DNA from: Roseicyclus persicicus
Lineage (GTDB): Bacteria; Pseudomonadota; Alphaproteobacteria; Rhodobacterales; Rhodobacteraceae
NCBI RefSeq assembly: GCF_012395815.1
Contig: NZ_JAAZQQ010000007.1
Coordinates: forward strand, 182,656-246,655
DNA length: 64,000 nt
Direction of reading: 5' to 3'
Made by a program: the position numbers and the translations under genes. How positions within the stretch are numbered: position 1 is the stretch's first letter; each line of letters starts with the position of its first letter. The notes under the pieces are model-generated. The model was not told the origin of the DNA. It was given only the letters and a program-made list of their open reading frames with translations, and made no database searches. This document shows, in pieces, positions 48,039 to 56,904 of this stretch.

Positions 48039-49369
48039 CCGAGCTTGCGCACCTTGAGGCGGGTCAGCCGGTTCTTGTCGCGCTCGGCCACCTCGAAGCG
48101 GAAGCCGTGGAAGCTGAAGCACTGGCCGACCACCGGGATCGTCTGCGCCTCGTGGATCACGAGGCCCGCGACGGTGTTGGCCTCCTCGTCGGGCAGCTGG
48201 AAATCGGTCGCGCGGTTGAAGTCGCGGATCGTCATGGCGCCGTCGATCACGAAGTTCCCGTCCGGGCCCGGCGCCAGCACCGGCGTGTCGGGCACGTCGA
48301 ATTCGTCGGTGATCTCGCCCACGATCTCCTCGAGGATGTCCTCGAGCGTGATCAGGCCGCGGAGCGCGCCGTATTCGTCCACCACCAGCGCGAAATGGGT
48401 GTGCCGGCGCAGGAAGTTGCGCATCTGGTCGTCGAGCGTGGTGGTCTCGGGGATGAAGTAGGGCTTCATCGCCACGGTGAGGATGTCGAAGTCGTCGAGT
48501 TCGGCCTGCTCGACCTTGCCGTCGTCCATCAGCCGGTGCATCGCGCGCAGGAGATCCTTGGCGTGCAGCACGCCGACGATGTTTTCCTGGTGGCCGCGGT
48601 AGAGCGGCAGGCGGGTGTGGTTGCTGGCCAGCGACAGCTTGAGGATCTCGCTGGCGGGCAGGTCGGCGTCGATCATCTCGATGCCGGAGCGGTGCAGCAT
48701 GATCTCCTCGACGGTGCGCTCGTGCAGGTCGAGCGCGCCGAGGAGCCGGTCGCGCTGCTCCTTTTCCACCGTGCCCTCGGAATGGCCGAGCGACAGGGCG
48801 CCGATGATTTCCTCGTGCACCGACAGCATGTTGGCCCCGGCGTCGATGCGCACCCCGAACAGCCGCAGCACGCCGCGCACCAGCAGGCGCACCAGCGTCA
48901 CCACCGGCGCCATGACCGCGATCACCAGCGTCACCGGGCGGGCGATGCGCGCCGCGGTGCGTTCGGGGTCGTTGATGGCGTAGGTCTTGGGCAGCACCTC
49001 GGCGAAGATCAGCACCAGCGCCGTCATCACCAGCGTGGCGATGGCGACGCCGCCCTCGCCAAGGATCGCGGTCAGCAGCGCGGTGGCGAGCGAGGTGGCC
49101 AGGATGTTGACGAGGTTGTTGCCCAGAAGGATGCCGCCGATCAGGCGTTCGTTGTCCTCCTTGAGCCCGAGCGCGCGCTCCGCGCCCTTGGCGGGCTTGT
49201 CGCCGCGGTCGACCATCGAGCGCAGCTTGCCGCGCGAGGCGGCGGTCAGCGCGGTCTCGGAGCCCGAGAAGAAGGCCGAGCACAGGAGGAGGAACAGGAT
49301 CACCGAGGCGGTGATCCAGGTGGCGGGGTCGGAGAGGGCCGAAGCGGTCTCGGAAAGGGCGGGGTCCAT
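48035..49369 (-). CDS. HlyC/CorC-family transporter-associated protein (CNNM plus CBS plus CorC)
   Basis: A 444-residue inner-membrane protein. An N-terminal CNNM/DUF21 domain (about 10-190; SAFFSGSETALTAASRGKL, LIGGILLGNNLVNILATSL, FAEVLPKTYA) is followed by a CBS pair (about 210-330; VVDEYGALRGLITLEDILEE) and a C-terminal CorC_HlyC domain. Members are linked to Mg or Co efflux and, in some pathogens, have been called haemolysins. ATG 49369 is selected because longer in-frame extensions are arginine- and proline-rich non-homologous sequence. It is downstream of xerD on the same strand, after a 244-base gap with two hairpins. Confidence 0.93.
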   Translation of the reverse strand: MDPALSETASALSDPATWITASVILFLLLCSAFFSGSETALTAASRGKLRSMVDRGDKPAKGAERALGLKEDNERLIGGILLGNNLVNILATSLATALLTAILGEGGVAIATLVMTALVLIFAEVLPKTYAINDPERTAARIARPVTLVIAVMAPVVTLVRLLVRGVLRLFGVRIDAGANMLSVHEEIIGALSLGHSEGTVEKEQRDRLLGALDLHERTVEEIMLHRSGIEMIDADLPASEILKLSLASNHTRLPLYRGHQENIVGVLHAKDLLRAMHRLMDDGKVEQAELDDFDILTVAMKPYFIPETTTLDDQMRNFLRRHTHFALVVDEYGALRGLITLEDILEEIVGEITDEFDVPDTPVLAPGPDGNFVIDGAMTIRDFNRATDFQLPDEEANTVAGLVIHEAQTIPVVGQCFSFHGFRFEVAERDKNRLTRLKVRKLG

Positions 49370-49502
49370 GCCGCGGTTATGGGGTGCGGCGGGCCGCGCT
49401 TCAAGGTGGACCATCGCGGGATGTGGGACGGTGTTGCAGGGGCGGCATCGCCGCTGTCGCTCGGACCAAGGGCGCGCCGATGGCGAACCCCCGTCGCCCA
49501 TG

Positions 49503-49551
49503 GCCCGGGGCTCCGCCCGGGCGCGCCTCGATCGCTCCACCGGAGCGATCG
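49503..49551 (-). terminator. Two stem-loops in the xerD-corC interval
   Basis: GCCCGGG/CCCGGGC (49503-49509 and 49516-49522) and CGATCGCTCC/GGAGCGATCG with a 3-base ACC loop (49529-49551). They lie 60-110 bases past the xerD stop in its direction of transcription; no T-run. The remaining gap 49370-49613 holds no gene. Confidence 0.45.
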
Positions 49552-49613
49552 CCGGCCAAGGGCCGGATCGGCCCTCACCCCCGGAGGTATCTGGGACGCG
49601 AAGATGGGGCGGG

Positions 49614-50552
49614 TCAGCGCCGCGCGAGGGGATGGTTGTCGAGAACCAGCCGCTTCAGGCGCTCGTCGAGGATGTGGGTGTAGATCTCGGTGGTGGCGAT
49701 GTCGGCGTGGCCGAGCAGCGTCTGGATGGCGCGCAGGTCGGCGCCGTTCTGCAGCAGGTGCGTGGCGAAGGCGTGGCGCAGCGTGTGCGGCGTGACGCGG
49801 GCCGGGTCGAGGCCGGCGGTGGCGGCGAGATCCTTGATCAGCGTGAAGAAGCGGACGCGGGTCAGGTGCCCCTCGGCACTGCGGGAGGGGAACAGGAAGG
49901 GCGAGGGTCTCGCGCCGGTCTCGGCGCGCAGGCGCTCGGCCTCGGCGTCGCGGTGGGCGAGCCAGGCGGCGATGGCGGCGCGGGCGGGGGGCGACAGGGG
50001 GACCATGCGTTCCTTGCCGCCCTTGCCGCGCACGAGGAGGAGCCGGGGGTCGCCGCGGACGGCCGCGACGGGGAGCGAGACCAGTTCGGTCACGCGCAGG
50101 CCGGTGGCGTAGAGCACCTGCATCAGGCAGCTGTCGCGCAGGCGGTCGGCGGCGCTGCGGCCGTGGGTTTCCGCGGCCGCCAGCAGCGCGTCGACCTCGG
50201 CCAGTGTGAGCGTGTTCGGCAGGGCGCGGGCGCGGGCGGGGCCCTTGATCTGCAGGGCGGGGTTGTCGGCGCGCCAGCCCTCGTCGACGGCGAAGCGGTA
50301 GAGCTGTTTCAGGGCCGAGAGGCGGCGGGCGCGGGTCGCGGGGGCGAGGCCGTCGGCGTCGAGCGACGCGAGGTAGGATTCAAGCGCCGCGCGGTCGGCG
50401 GTGGCCAGCGCGGCGCCGCGCCGGGCCAGCCAGCCCGCGGCATCCGCCAGGTCGCGGCCATAGGCCAGCCGCGTGTTGCGCGCCGCACCCTGTTCGGCGG
50501 CCTGCGCGTCGAGGAAGGCCGAGATCCACCGCGCGTCGGGCAGGGGGGCCAT
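49614..50552 (-). CDS. xerD: Site-specific tyrosine recombinase XerD
   Basis: Resolves chromosome dimers at dif with XerC. The 312-residue protein has the N-terminal SAM-like domain and all catalytic residues: Arg153 (ATGLRVTELVSL), Lys177 (GKGGKER), His256 and Arg259 (HTLRHAFATHLL), His282 (LLGHADIATTEIY) and nucleophile Tyr291. It is more like chromosomal XerD than a phage integrase by length and by the TPHTLRHAFATHLLQNGADL stretch. Start at 50552. It sits four bases after the end of the upstream 516-residue gene, so it is co-transcribed with it. Confidence 0.96.
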   Translation of the reverse strand: MAPLPDARWISAFLDAQAAEQGAARNTRLAYGRDLADAAGWLARRGAALATADRAALESYLASLDADGLAPATRARRLSALKQLYRFAVDEGWRADNPALQIKGPARARALPNTLTLAEVDALLAAAETHGRSAADRLRDSCLMQVLYATGLRVTELVSLPVAAVRGDPRLLLVRGKGGKERMVPLSPPARAAIAAWLAHRDAEAERLRAETGARPSPFLFPSRSAEGHLTRVRFFTLIKDLAATAGLDPARVTPHTLRHAFATHLLQNGADLRAIQTLLGHADIATTEIYTHILDERLKRLVLDNHPLARR

Positions 50553-50556
50553 CGCC

Positions 50557-52107
50557 TCAGCCCCGCAGCAGCAGGAGCTGCAGCGCCGTGCGGCGGGCCA
50601 CGTCCTCGAGCCCCACGGCGCGGTAGAGCGTCAGCGCGTCGGTGATGTCGCCCGGGTCGCGGGCGGGGTCGGACAGCACCAGCGCCGCGCGCAGCAGCGC
50701 CTCGCCCAGCCGGTCGTTCTGCAGGAACCAGGCGTAGCGATGCTCGGGCGGATCGGAGGAGAAGGCGGCGGCCACGGCCTGCGCGGTCAGGTCGGCCGCG
50801 CCGGACGGGGCGGCGGGCAGGCCGCGGGCCACGTCGAAGGCGAAGCGCTCGTCCGGGGTCTGCGGCACGGCCGCCTGCGCGACGGTCTCGTAGAGCGAGG
50901 ACAGGAGCCCGATGCGCCGGGCCAGGAGCCCGTCCTCGCCGGTCAGGGGCGTGCGCAGCAGGCGCTCGGCGTAGATCTCGGCGAAGGCGGTTTCCAGCCC
51001 CGCGGCCTCCATCGCGGTCCAGGCGGGCGCGAGGCGGGCCGCGATCTCGGGGGCGTCGCCGGCGAGGATGGCGGCGTCGAGGCGCTGCAGGGCGGCGACC
51101 CGGTCCCAGACCCCGCCCGAGGCCGAGGGCACGCGGGCGGTGTAGATCGCCAGCCACTGCCCCGGCTCGACCGCGCCCGATCGGGTCAGCCGCTCGGCGG
51201 CGTCGAGCTGGGCGTTCCAGCCGGCGAGGTCGGACAGGTCGGCATGGGCGAAGGCCAGCGGCAGGCCGGTGGTGGCCGGGCGCTCGCCGATCGCGGCCCG
51301 CATCTGGAAGGACAGCGGCGTGAGCGCGGGGTCGGGCGGCAAGGGCGGCTCACCCTCGAACAGCTCGGGGTCGAGGAAGCGGGCGATCAGGTCGGCCTCG
51401 GCCTCGGTGATGCGCCCCAGCGCCTCGCCGGTGTCGAGCGTCAGCGCCGCCGCCGCCCAGTCGCCGCTGCGGGCGAGGCACAGGATGCGCGCGGGCAGGG
51501 TGGGGGCGATGTCGGGGCTGGCGGACATGGCCTGGCAGGCGCGGTCGGCGTGGCCGCTGAGCAGCGAGACGTCGAACCAGCGCCGGAACACCTCGGGGTT
51601 GGCGGGGCCGGCGCGTTCGATCAGGGCCTGGGCGGGGTCGAGCGCCCCGCGCGCCAGCAGCATGTCGACGCGGGCGAGGAACAGGTCGGGGTCGTCGGCG
51701 GCGGCGTCGGCGGGCGGGTCGAGCTCGGCCAGCGCCAGCGTCTCGGTGAAGGCCTGGATGGCGGGCAGCCCCTGCAGCGGCTGGGCGCGGAACAGGCGGG
51801 CCAGCGTCTCGGCCTCGGAGGCGCCCCAGAGGCCGGGCGGCAGGCCGGTGATCGACCCCGGCAGGAGGCCCACCGCGTCCAGCGTCACGGCGCCCAGCGG
51901 CATCACCGTCACCTCGGGCGGCGCGGCGGAGGTGGCGACATTGGCGTGCGGGCGGGTCACGGTGTCGGACAGCCAGCCGGGGACCGCGACCTCGGGCAGG
52001 TCGGTCAGGCCGGGGCCGGGCGGCGGGGCCTGCTGCGCGGCCACGGGCGCAGCGAGGAGCGTCGCCGCCAGCAGCAGCGCCGCGCCCCTGTCAGTCGCGC
52101 CCGGCAT
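50557..52107 (-). CDS. Exported protein of unknown function, xerD operon
   Basis: A 516-residue protein with a Sec signal peptide (about 1-24, LLLAATLLAAPVAAQQ). The mature part is alanine/leucine-rich and helical, with repeated paired-helix segments (for example LARVDMLLARGALDPAQALIE, WFDVSLLSGHADRACQAM, ARILCLARSGDWAAAALTL), suggesting a TPR/SEL1-like solenoid in the periplasm. No catalytic motif seen. Homologues with this position next to xerD are, from memory, frequent in Rhodobacterales; that is not verified. The start overlaps the preceding 46-codon gene by 17 bases, indicating coupling. Confidence 0.75.
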   Translation of the reverse strand: MPGATDRGAALLLAATLLAAPVAAQQAPPPGPGLTDLPEVAVPGWLSDTVTRPHANVATSAAPPEVTVMPLGAVTLDAVGLLPGSITGLPPGLWGASEAETLARLFRAQPLQGLPAIQAFTETLALAELDPPADAAADDPDLFLARVDMLLARGALDPAQALIERAGPANPEVFRRWFDVSLLSGHADRACQAMSASPDIAPTLPARILCLARSGDWAAAALTLDTGEALGRITEAEADLIARFLDPELFEGEPPLPPDPALTPLSFQMRAAIGERPATTGLPLAFAHADLSDLAGWNAQLDAAERLTRSGAVEPGQWLAIYTARVPSASGGVWDRVAALQRLDAAILAGDAPEIAARLAPAWTAMEAAGLETAFAEIYAERLLRTPLTGEDGLLARRIGLLSSLYETVAQAAVPQTPDERFAFDVARGLPAAPSGAADLTAQAVAAAFSSDPPEHRYAWFLQNDRLGEALLRAALVLSDPARDPGDITDALTLYRAVGLEDVARRTALQLLLLRG

Positions 52108-52231
52108 CGAGGTCGACCGGGGTGGTGACGGTGGTCTGATCGGGCACGAGGTAGCCCGAGTAGGAATAGCCGATCAGGCCCAGCACGCCGAGCACGACCA
52201 GCAGGAGAAGAAACCGGATGATGCGCCCCAT
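52091..52231 (-). CDS. 46-residue single-helix membrane protein
   Basis: A small protein with one N-terminal membrane helix (MGRIIRFLLLLVVLGVLGLIGY, basic residues first) and a short periplasmic tail (SGYLVPDQTTVTTPVDLDAGRD). Its 3' end overlaps the start of the 516-residue exported protein by 17 bases, so it opens an operon with that gene and xerD. Function unknown; it may tether or partner the exported protein. The ATG at 52231 is 155 bases from the divergent aroK start. Confidence 0.72.
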   Translation of the reverse strand: MGRIIRFLLLLVVLGVLGLIGYSYSGYLVPDQTTVTTPVDLDAGRD

Positions 52232-52386
52232 GTGCCTGCGCCCTTGCCCCCCGTGATTGCCTTGCCTCATCTCCGCGGCGGGTGCGGGGTGCCCGCCTTG
52301 CGGATCGGCGTTTGCCGCCGTTCTCAATTCCTTATAAGCCATGAGCGGCGGAATTGCGCCAGTCAGGGGAAAGTTTTTTCGGGGTC

Positions 52387-52980
52387 ATGGGCGAAACGAC
52401 GCCACAATCGCGTGAGGAGGGCCGCCGGGAGGGCGCCGGGCGCCTTGTGCGCACGGTGGTTCTGATCGGCATGATGGGCGCGGGCAAGACCGCCGTGGGC
52501 CGCGCGCTGGCGCAGCGGCTGGGGGTGGAGATGCGCGACTCGGACGCCGAGATCGTGGCCTCGGCGCAGCTGTCGATTCCCGAGATCTTCGAGCGCTACG
52601 GCGAGCCCTTCTTCCGCGAGAAGGAAAGCGCGGTGATCGCCCGCCTGCTGGAGGGGCCGCCCTGCGTCCTGTCGACGGGGGGCGGGGCCTGGATGTCGGA
52701 GGCCAACCGCCGGCTCCTGACGGCGCGGGCGGCGGTGCTGTGGCTGGAGGCCGACCTCGACCTGCTGTGGAGCCGCGTGCGGCACAAGAACACCCGGCCG
52801 CTCCTCAAGACGGCGAACCCCAAGGCGACGCTGACCGAGCTTCTGGCGCAACGCGCGCCGGTCTACGCGCTGGCGCCGCTCAAGGTGCATGTGGAGCCCG
52901 GCTGGTCGATCGACGACACCGGCGACCGGGTGATGGCGGAACTGGCGCGCGCGGGCGCGGTGGAGGGCTACGCGGAATGA
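52387..52980 (+). CDS. aroK: Shikimate kinase
   Basis: Phosphorylates shikimate at the 3-hydroxyl in aromatic amino-acid synthesis. The 197-residue protein has the P-loop GMMGAGKT (28-35), the DSDAEI substrate motif, FFREKES (Arg and Glu of the shikimate site), STGGGAW, and the lid RHKNTRPLL. The first 20 residues are an extra hydrophilic lead. ATG 52387 is used rather than a TTG further upstream. Its stop overlaps the aroB start by four bases (ATGA), a classic coupled pair. Confidence 0.96.
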   Translation: MGETTPQSREEGRREGAGRLVRTVVLIGMMGAGKTAVGRALAQRLGVEMRDSDAEIVASAQLSIPEIFERYGEPFFREKESAVIARLLEGPPCVLSTGGGAWMSEANRRLLTARAAVLWLEADLDLLWSRVRHKNTRPLLKTANPKATLTELLAQRAPVYALAPLKVHVEPGWSIDDTGDRVMAELARAGAVEGYAE

Positions 52981-54095
52981 CGGTGACGGTGCATGTGCCG
53001 CTGGGCGAGCGCGCCTACGACGTGCGGATCGGCGCGGGGCTGCTGGCGCGGGCGGGGGCGGAGATCGCGCCGCTGCTGCGGCGGAAACGGGTCTGGATCG
53101 TCACCGAGGAGACGGTGGCGGGCCTGCACCTGGCCACGCTCGAGGCCGGGCTGGCGGCTGGCGGCGTGACCTCGGCCGCGCTGGTGCTGCCGCCGGGCGA
53201 GGGCACCAAGAGCTGGCCGCATCTGATCCGCGTGGTCGACTGGCTGCTGGCCGAAAAGGTCGAGCGGCGCGACGTGGTGGTGGCCTTCGGCGGCGGGGTG
53301 ATCGGCGATCTGGTGGGCTTTGCCGCCGCGATCCTGCGGCGGGGCGTGCGCTTCGTGCAGGTGCCGACCTCGCTGCTGGCGCAGGTGGATTCGTCCGTCG
53401 GCGGCAAGACCGGGATCAACACCGAACACGGCAAGAACCTGGTCGGCAGCTTCCACCAGCCGAGCCTGGTGCTGGCCGACATCGACGTGCTGGGCACGCT
53501 GGCCCCGCGCGATTTCCTTGCGGGCTACGGCGAGGTGGCGAAATACGGGTTGCTGGGCGATGCCGGGTTCTTCGACTGGCTGGAGGTGAACGGGCCGGCG
53601 CTGGCCGCGGGCGACGCGGGCCTGCGCGCCGAGGCCGTGCGCCATTCGGTGCAGATGAAGGCCGACATCGTGGTGCGCGACGAGACCGAGCAGGGCGACC
53701 GCGCGCTCCTGAACCTCGGCCACACCTTCGGCCACGCGCTCGAGGCCGCGACCGGCTATTCCGACCGGCTCCTGCATGGCGAGGGGGTGGCGATCGGCTG
53801 CGCGCTGGCCTTCCAGCTGTCGGCGCGGCTGGGGCTGTGTTCGCAGGAGGACCCGAGCCGGGTGCGCGCGCATCTGGCCGCGATGGGGATGCGGCGCGAC
53901 CTGTCCGAGATCCCGGGCGACCTGCCGGGGGTGGAGGGGCTGCTGGGTCTGATGGCGCAGGACAAGAAGGTGCAGGACGGCCGCCTGCGCTTCATCCTCG
54001 CGCGCGGGGTCGGGCAGGCTTTCGTCGCCGACGACGTGCCGACCGACGCGGTGCGGGCGGTGCTGGCCGAGGCGCTGGACAGCAAGGTCTTCTAG
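52977..54095 (+). CDS. aroB: 3-dehydroquinate synthase
   Basis: Second step of the shikimate pathway, using NAD+ and a divalent metal. The 372-residue protein has FGGGVIGDLVGFAAA, VPTSLLAQVDSSVGGKTGIN, the metal-ligand regions GYGEVAKYGLL and NLGHTFGHALE, and LLHGEGVAIG. All usual ligands (one Glu, two His) are in place. It begins inside the aroK stop. Its TAG stop sits at the exact centre of a 24-bp perfect palindrome. Confidence 0.97.
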   Translation: MTVTVHVPLGERAYDVRIGAGLLARAGAEIAPLLRRKRVWIVTEETVAGLHLATLEAGLAAGGVTSAALVLPPGEGTKSWPHLIRVVDWLLAEKVERRDVVVAFGGGVIGDLVGFAAAILRRGVRFVQVPTSLLAQVDSSVGGKTGINTEHGKNLVGSFHQPSLVLADIDVLGTLAPRDFLAGYGEVAKYGLLGDAGFFDWLEVNGPALAAGDAGLRAEAVRHSVQMKADIVVRDETEQGDRALLNLGHTFGHALEAATGYSDRLLHGEGVAIGCALAFQLSARLGLCSQEDPSRVRAHLAAMGMRRDLSEIPGDLPGVEGLLGLMAQDKKVQDGRLRFILARGVGQAFVADDVPTDAVRAVLAEALDSKVF

Positions 54096-54132
54096 AAGAC
54101 CTTGCCGACCGAAAATCTTCTAGAAGATTTTC
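54082..54132. repeat. Two palindromes embedding the aroB and gpt stop codons
   Basis: A 24-bp perfect palindrome at 54082-54105 (core GGTCTTCTAGAAGACC) has the aroB stop TAG at its centre. A 22-bp one at 54111-54132 (core AATCTTCTAGAAGATT) reaches into the stop codon of convergent gpt (54131-54133). They share TCTTCTAGAAGA and are five bases apart. In RNA from either strand each forms a stem with a CTAG loop, so a bidirectional 3'-end signal is likely. They resemble the four palindromes at 19918-20007. Confidence 0.9.
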
Positions 54133-54637
54133 AGTCCTTGCCGCGGTAGGGCTCGACGTATTGCAGCGCCATGTCCCAGGGGAAGAAGATCCAGGTGTCC
54201 TGGCTCACCCCGGTGATAAAGGTGTCGACAAGCGGCTCGCCCTTGGGCTTGGCGTAGACGGTGGCGAAATGCGCCTTGGGGTAGAGCTGGCGCACCACCT
54301 CCAGCGTCTTGCCGGTGTCGACCAGGTCGTCGACCACCAGCACGCCCTCGCCGTCGCCCATCAGCGCGTCGTCGGGCCGGTTCAGCACCACGGGTTCGGC
54401 CTGGGTCTGGTGGTTGTAGCTCTTCACGCTGATCGTATCGACCATGCGGATGTCCAGCTCGCGCGCCACGATCATCGCGGGCGCCATGCCGCCCCGCGTG
54501 ATCGCGATGACCGCGCGCCAGGAGCCGTCGGGGCCGGGGCCGCGCTTGTCCAGACGCCAGGCCAGCGCGCGGGCGTCGCGGTGGATCTGGTCCCAGGAGA
54601 CGTGAAAGCCCTTCTCGTGCGGCAGCGGCGTGATCAT
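54131..54637 (-). CDS. gpt: Xanthine-guanine phosphoribosyltransferase
   Basis: Purine salvage enzyme forming XMP and GMP from free bases and PRPP. The 168-residue protein has [11 protein letters not shown] and the PRPP-binding [13 protein letters not shown] motif, with WIFFPWDM at the C-terminus as in the Gpt group. Start at 54637 (ATG). It overlaps the end of fabI by four bases, so fabI-gpt are coupled. Its stop codon overlaps a palindrome that separates it from convergent aroB. Confidence 0.95.
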   Translation of the reverse strand: MITPLPHEKGFHVSWDQIHRDARALAWRLDKRGPGPDGSWRAVIAITRGGMAPAMIVARELDIRMVDTISVKSYNHQTQAEPVVLNRPDDALMGDGEGVLVVDDLVDTGKTLEVVRQLYPKAHFATVYAKPKGEPLVDTFITGVSQDTWIFFPWDMALQYVEPYRGKD

Positions 54638-55467
54638 GCTTCGGCCTTTCCATTGCGCTCGAGGACCAGGTCGGGGGCCTCGGGGTTCTTCATGCCGATG
54701 ACGTGGTAGCCCGAATCGACATGCAGCACCTCGCCCGTCACCGCGCTGGACAGGTCGGACAGGAGATACAGCGCCGACTTGCCGACCTCGTCCTGCGTCA
54801 CCGTCCGGCGGAGCGGCGAGTTGTACTCGTTCCATTTCAGGATGTAGCGGAAATCGCCGATGCCCGAGGCCGCCAGCGTCTTGATCGTGCCCGCGCTGAT
54901 CGCGTTCACCCGGATCCCGTCGCGGCCCAGATCCTCGGCCAGATACATCACCGACGCCTCCAGCGCCGCCTTGGCCACGCCCATCACGTTGTAATGCGGC
55001 ATCACCTTTTCGGCGCCGTAATAGGTGAGCGTCAGGAGCGAGCCGCCGTTCGGCATCATCTTCTCGGCGCGCTGGCAGACGGCGGTGAAGCTGTAGACCG
55101 AGATGTTCATGGTCATGGCGAAGTTCGCCGGCGAGGTGTCGACGTAGCGGCCGCGCAGCTCGTTCTTGTCGGAAAAGCCGATTGCGTGGACCACGAAGTC
55201 GAGGCTGCCCCATTCCGCCTGCAGCCGCTCGAACAGCGCGTCGACCGAGGCCTCGTCGGCCACGTCGCAGGGCACCATCAGCGTGGACCCGAGGCTTTCG
55301 GCCAGCGGCTGCACCCGTTTCAGCAGCGCGTCGCCCTGGTAGGAAAAGGCCAGCTCGGCCCCCTCGGCGGCCACGGCCTTGGCAATGCCCCAGGCGATGG
55401 ACTTGTCGTTGGCGAGCCCCATGATGAGCCCGCGCTTGCCCGTCATCAACCCCATCGTCTTCCCCAT
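54634..55467 (-). CDS. fabI: Enoyl-ACP reductase FabI
   Basis: NADH-dependent final reduction of the fatty acid elongation cycle. The 277-residue short-chain reductase-like enzyme has [20 protein letters not shown] (nucleotide site), the [12 protein letters not shown] stretch, the active-site pair Tyr159/Lys166 in the Y-x6-K spacing of FabI, and [14 protein letters not shown]. Three closely spaced ATGs are possible; the outermost, at 55467, is used, while 55455 or 55446 would be nearer to the family length. Coupled to gpt downstream. Divergent from pdxH across about 125 bases. Confidence 0.95.
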   Translation of the reverse strand: MGKTMGLMTGKRGLIMGLANDKSIAWGIAKAVAAEGAELAFSYQGDALLKRVQPLAESLGSTLMVPCDVADEASVDALFERLQAEWGSLDFVVHAIGFSDKNELRGRYVDTSPANFAMTMNISVYSFTAVCQRAEKMMPNGGSLLTLTYYGAEKVMPHYNVMGVAKAALEASVMYLAEDLGRDGIRVNAISAGTIKTLAASGIGDFRYILKWNEYNSPLRRTVTQDEVGKSALYLLSDLSSAVTGEVLHVDSGYHVIGMKNPEAPDLVLERNGKAEA

Positions 55468-55592
55468 CCGCCGCTGCCTGTGCCAAGGTCTGGTAAGCCA
55501 TCGCCCGCTGCGCTTCAAGAGAGGCAGGCTTGCAGGCGGCCCCGCCGGGCGCTAGCTGCCACGGCCATGGACAGGTGTCAGGAGGGCAGGAG

Positions 55593-56213
55593 ATGAGCGA
55601 CCGGACCGGCATTTTCGCGGGGGACGACCCCTTCGTCATCGCGCAGGCCTGGCTGACCGAGGCCGAGGCGACCGAGATCAACGACCCCAACGCCATCGCG
55701 CTGGCGACCGTGGACGCCACCGGCCTGCCCAACGCGCGCATGGTGCTTTTGAAGGAGATCGAGGCGCCGGGCGGCGGCGACGGGGCCTTCGTGTTCTACA
55801 CCAACTACGAAAGCCGCAAGGCGCAGGAGATCATGGGCGCCGGCAAGGCCGCCTTCGTGATGCACTGGAAATCGCTGCGCCGGCAGCTGCGCGTGCGCGG
55901 CACCGTGACCAAGGAAGAGGGGCCGCAGGCCGACGCCTACTACGCCTCGCGCTCGCTCAAGAGCCGGCTCGGCGCCTGGGCCTCGAAGCAGTCCCAGCCC
56001 CTGTCGAGCCGCGCGGCCCTGATGGCCGAGGTCGCCAAGGTGACCGCCCAGCAGGGCCCCAACCCCGCCCGCCCGCCGTTCTGGGGTGGGTTCCGCATCA
56101 CGCCGGTCGAGATAGAGTTCTGGGCCGATGGCGCGTTCCGGCTGCACGACCGGTTCCGCTGGCGCCGCGAGGGGCCCGGATCGCCCTGGCAGGTGGATCG
56201 TCTGAACCCCTGA
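55593..56213 (+). CDS. pdxH: Pyridoxamine 5'-phosphate oxidase
   Basis: FMN enzyme making pyridoxal phosphate from pyridoxine or pyridoxamine phosphate. The 206-residue protein has [35 protein letters not shown], the substrate and FMN loops ([23 protein letters not shown]) and the end [14 protein letters not shown] with RLHDRF. Full length. ATG 55593 follows GGCAGGAG. Its 3' end is followed by an AT-rich leader for a cold-shock gene. Confidence 0.96.
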   Translation: MSDRTGIFAGDDPFVIAQAWLTEAEATEINDPNAIALATVDATGLPNARMVLLKEIEAPGGGDGAFVFYTNYESRKAQEIMGAGKAAFVMHWKSLRRQLRVRGTVTKEEGPQADAYYASRSLKSRLGAWASKQSQPLSSRAALMAEVAKVTAQQGPNPARPPFWGGFRITPVEIEFWADGAFRLHDRFRWRREGPGSPWQVDRLNP

Positions 56214-56384
56214 GTCTGGCTGCAAACGCCTGTCAATGACAATCATCAACGGGCAATTTAGCGAAGCGCGAAATTGCACGGGGCTGAATTGGTTCGATAT
56301 TTTTACCTTGTGTCTGACGCCTGCCGGCTCCAAATCTAGGGGCAGGGATAGCGCCCAGTTTGGGCAGGGACGGGACAAGCCAGT
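56214..56384 (+). promoter_or_regulatory. Promoter and AT-rich leader of the cold-shock gene
   Basis: A 171-base stretch much more AT-rich than its surroundings. TTGCAC (56274-56279), 17 bases, then ATATTT (56297-56302) is a plausible sigma-70 promoter giving a leader of about 75 bases. CAATTT and AAATTG (56254-56259 and 56271-56276) form a small inverted repeat overlapping the -35. Long leaders are usual for cold-shock genes. Confidence 0.5.
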
Positions 56385-56894
56385 ATGGCGTATGAAACGC
56401 AAGACGGCACTCGCGTGGTTGAGGGCCGGGTGAAGTGGTTTGACGTGGGAAAGGGGTTCGGGTTCATCGTCGCCGATGACGGTGGGCCCGACATCCTCCT
56501 CCACGCGAACGTACTGAGGAACTTCGGCCAGGGATCGGTGGCCGAGGAAGCGCGGATCACCGTGCGCGTGCAGGTCACGCCGCGGGGCGTGCAGGCCAGC
56601 GAAGTGCTGGACATCGCCCCGCCCGAGGGCGCCGCCGCCGCCGGGGCGGGTTTTGGCGAGGACATCGCGCCGGACGTGCCCTTCGTGCCCGTTCGGGTGA
56701 AGTGGTTCGACAAGGCGAAAGGCTTTGGCTTCGGCAACATCTTCGGCCATCCTGAGGACGTGTTCGTTCATGCCGAGGTGCTGCGCCGCTGCGGGCTGGC
56801 CGATCTCTTGCCGGGGGAGGCCGTGGCGATGAAGGTCGTCGACGGCCCGCGGGGCAAGATGGCCGCCGAGGTGCGCGCCTGGGATTACGTCTGA
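56385..56894 (+). CDS. Protein with two cold-shock domains
   Basis: A 169-residue protein with two tandem CspA-type OB folds. Domain 1 (about 13-75) has GRVKWFDVGKGFGFIVADDG (RNP1 type). Domain 2 (about 101-167) has VRVKWFDKAKGFGFGNIFG and VFVHAEVLRRCGL. An alanine-rich linker (PPEGAAAAGAGFGED) joins them. Binds single-stranded RNA or DNA, likely as an RNA chaperone. Doubled cold-shock proteins of this length are common in alphaproteobacteria. ATG 56385 is 10 bases before the first conserved residues; its leader is AT-rich. DUF192 gene follows by 10 bases. Confidence 0.93.
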   Translation: MAYETQDGTRVVEGRVKWFDVGKGFGFIVADDGGPDILLHANVLRNFGQGSVAEEARITVRVQVTPRGVQASEVLDIAPPEGAAAAGAGFGEDIAPDVPFVPVRVKWFDKAKGFGFGNIFGHPEDVFVHAEVLRRCGLADLLPGEAVAMKVVDGPRGKMAAEVRAWDYV

Positions 56895-56904
56895 CGGAGG
56901 GCCG

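Noticed and set aside
43571..49795. Very long open frame on the plus strand (over 2000 codons)
   Set aside because: It runs antisense to three well-supported minus-strand genes and across one plus-strand gene in another frame. Its product is arginine/histidine-rich with no domains, a by-product of high GC content.
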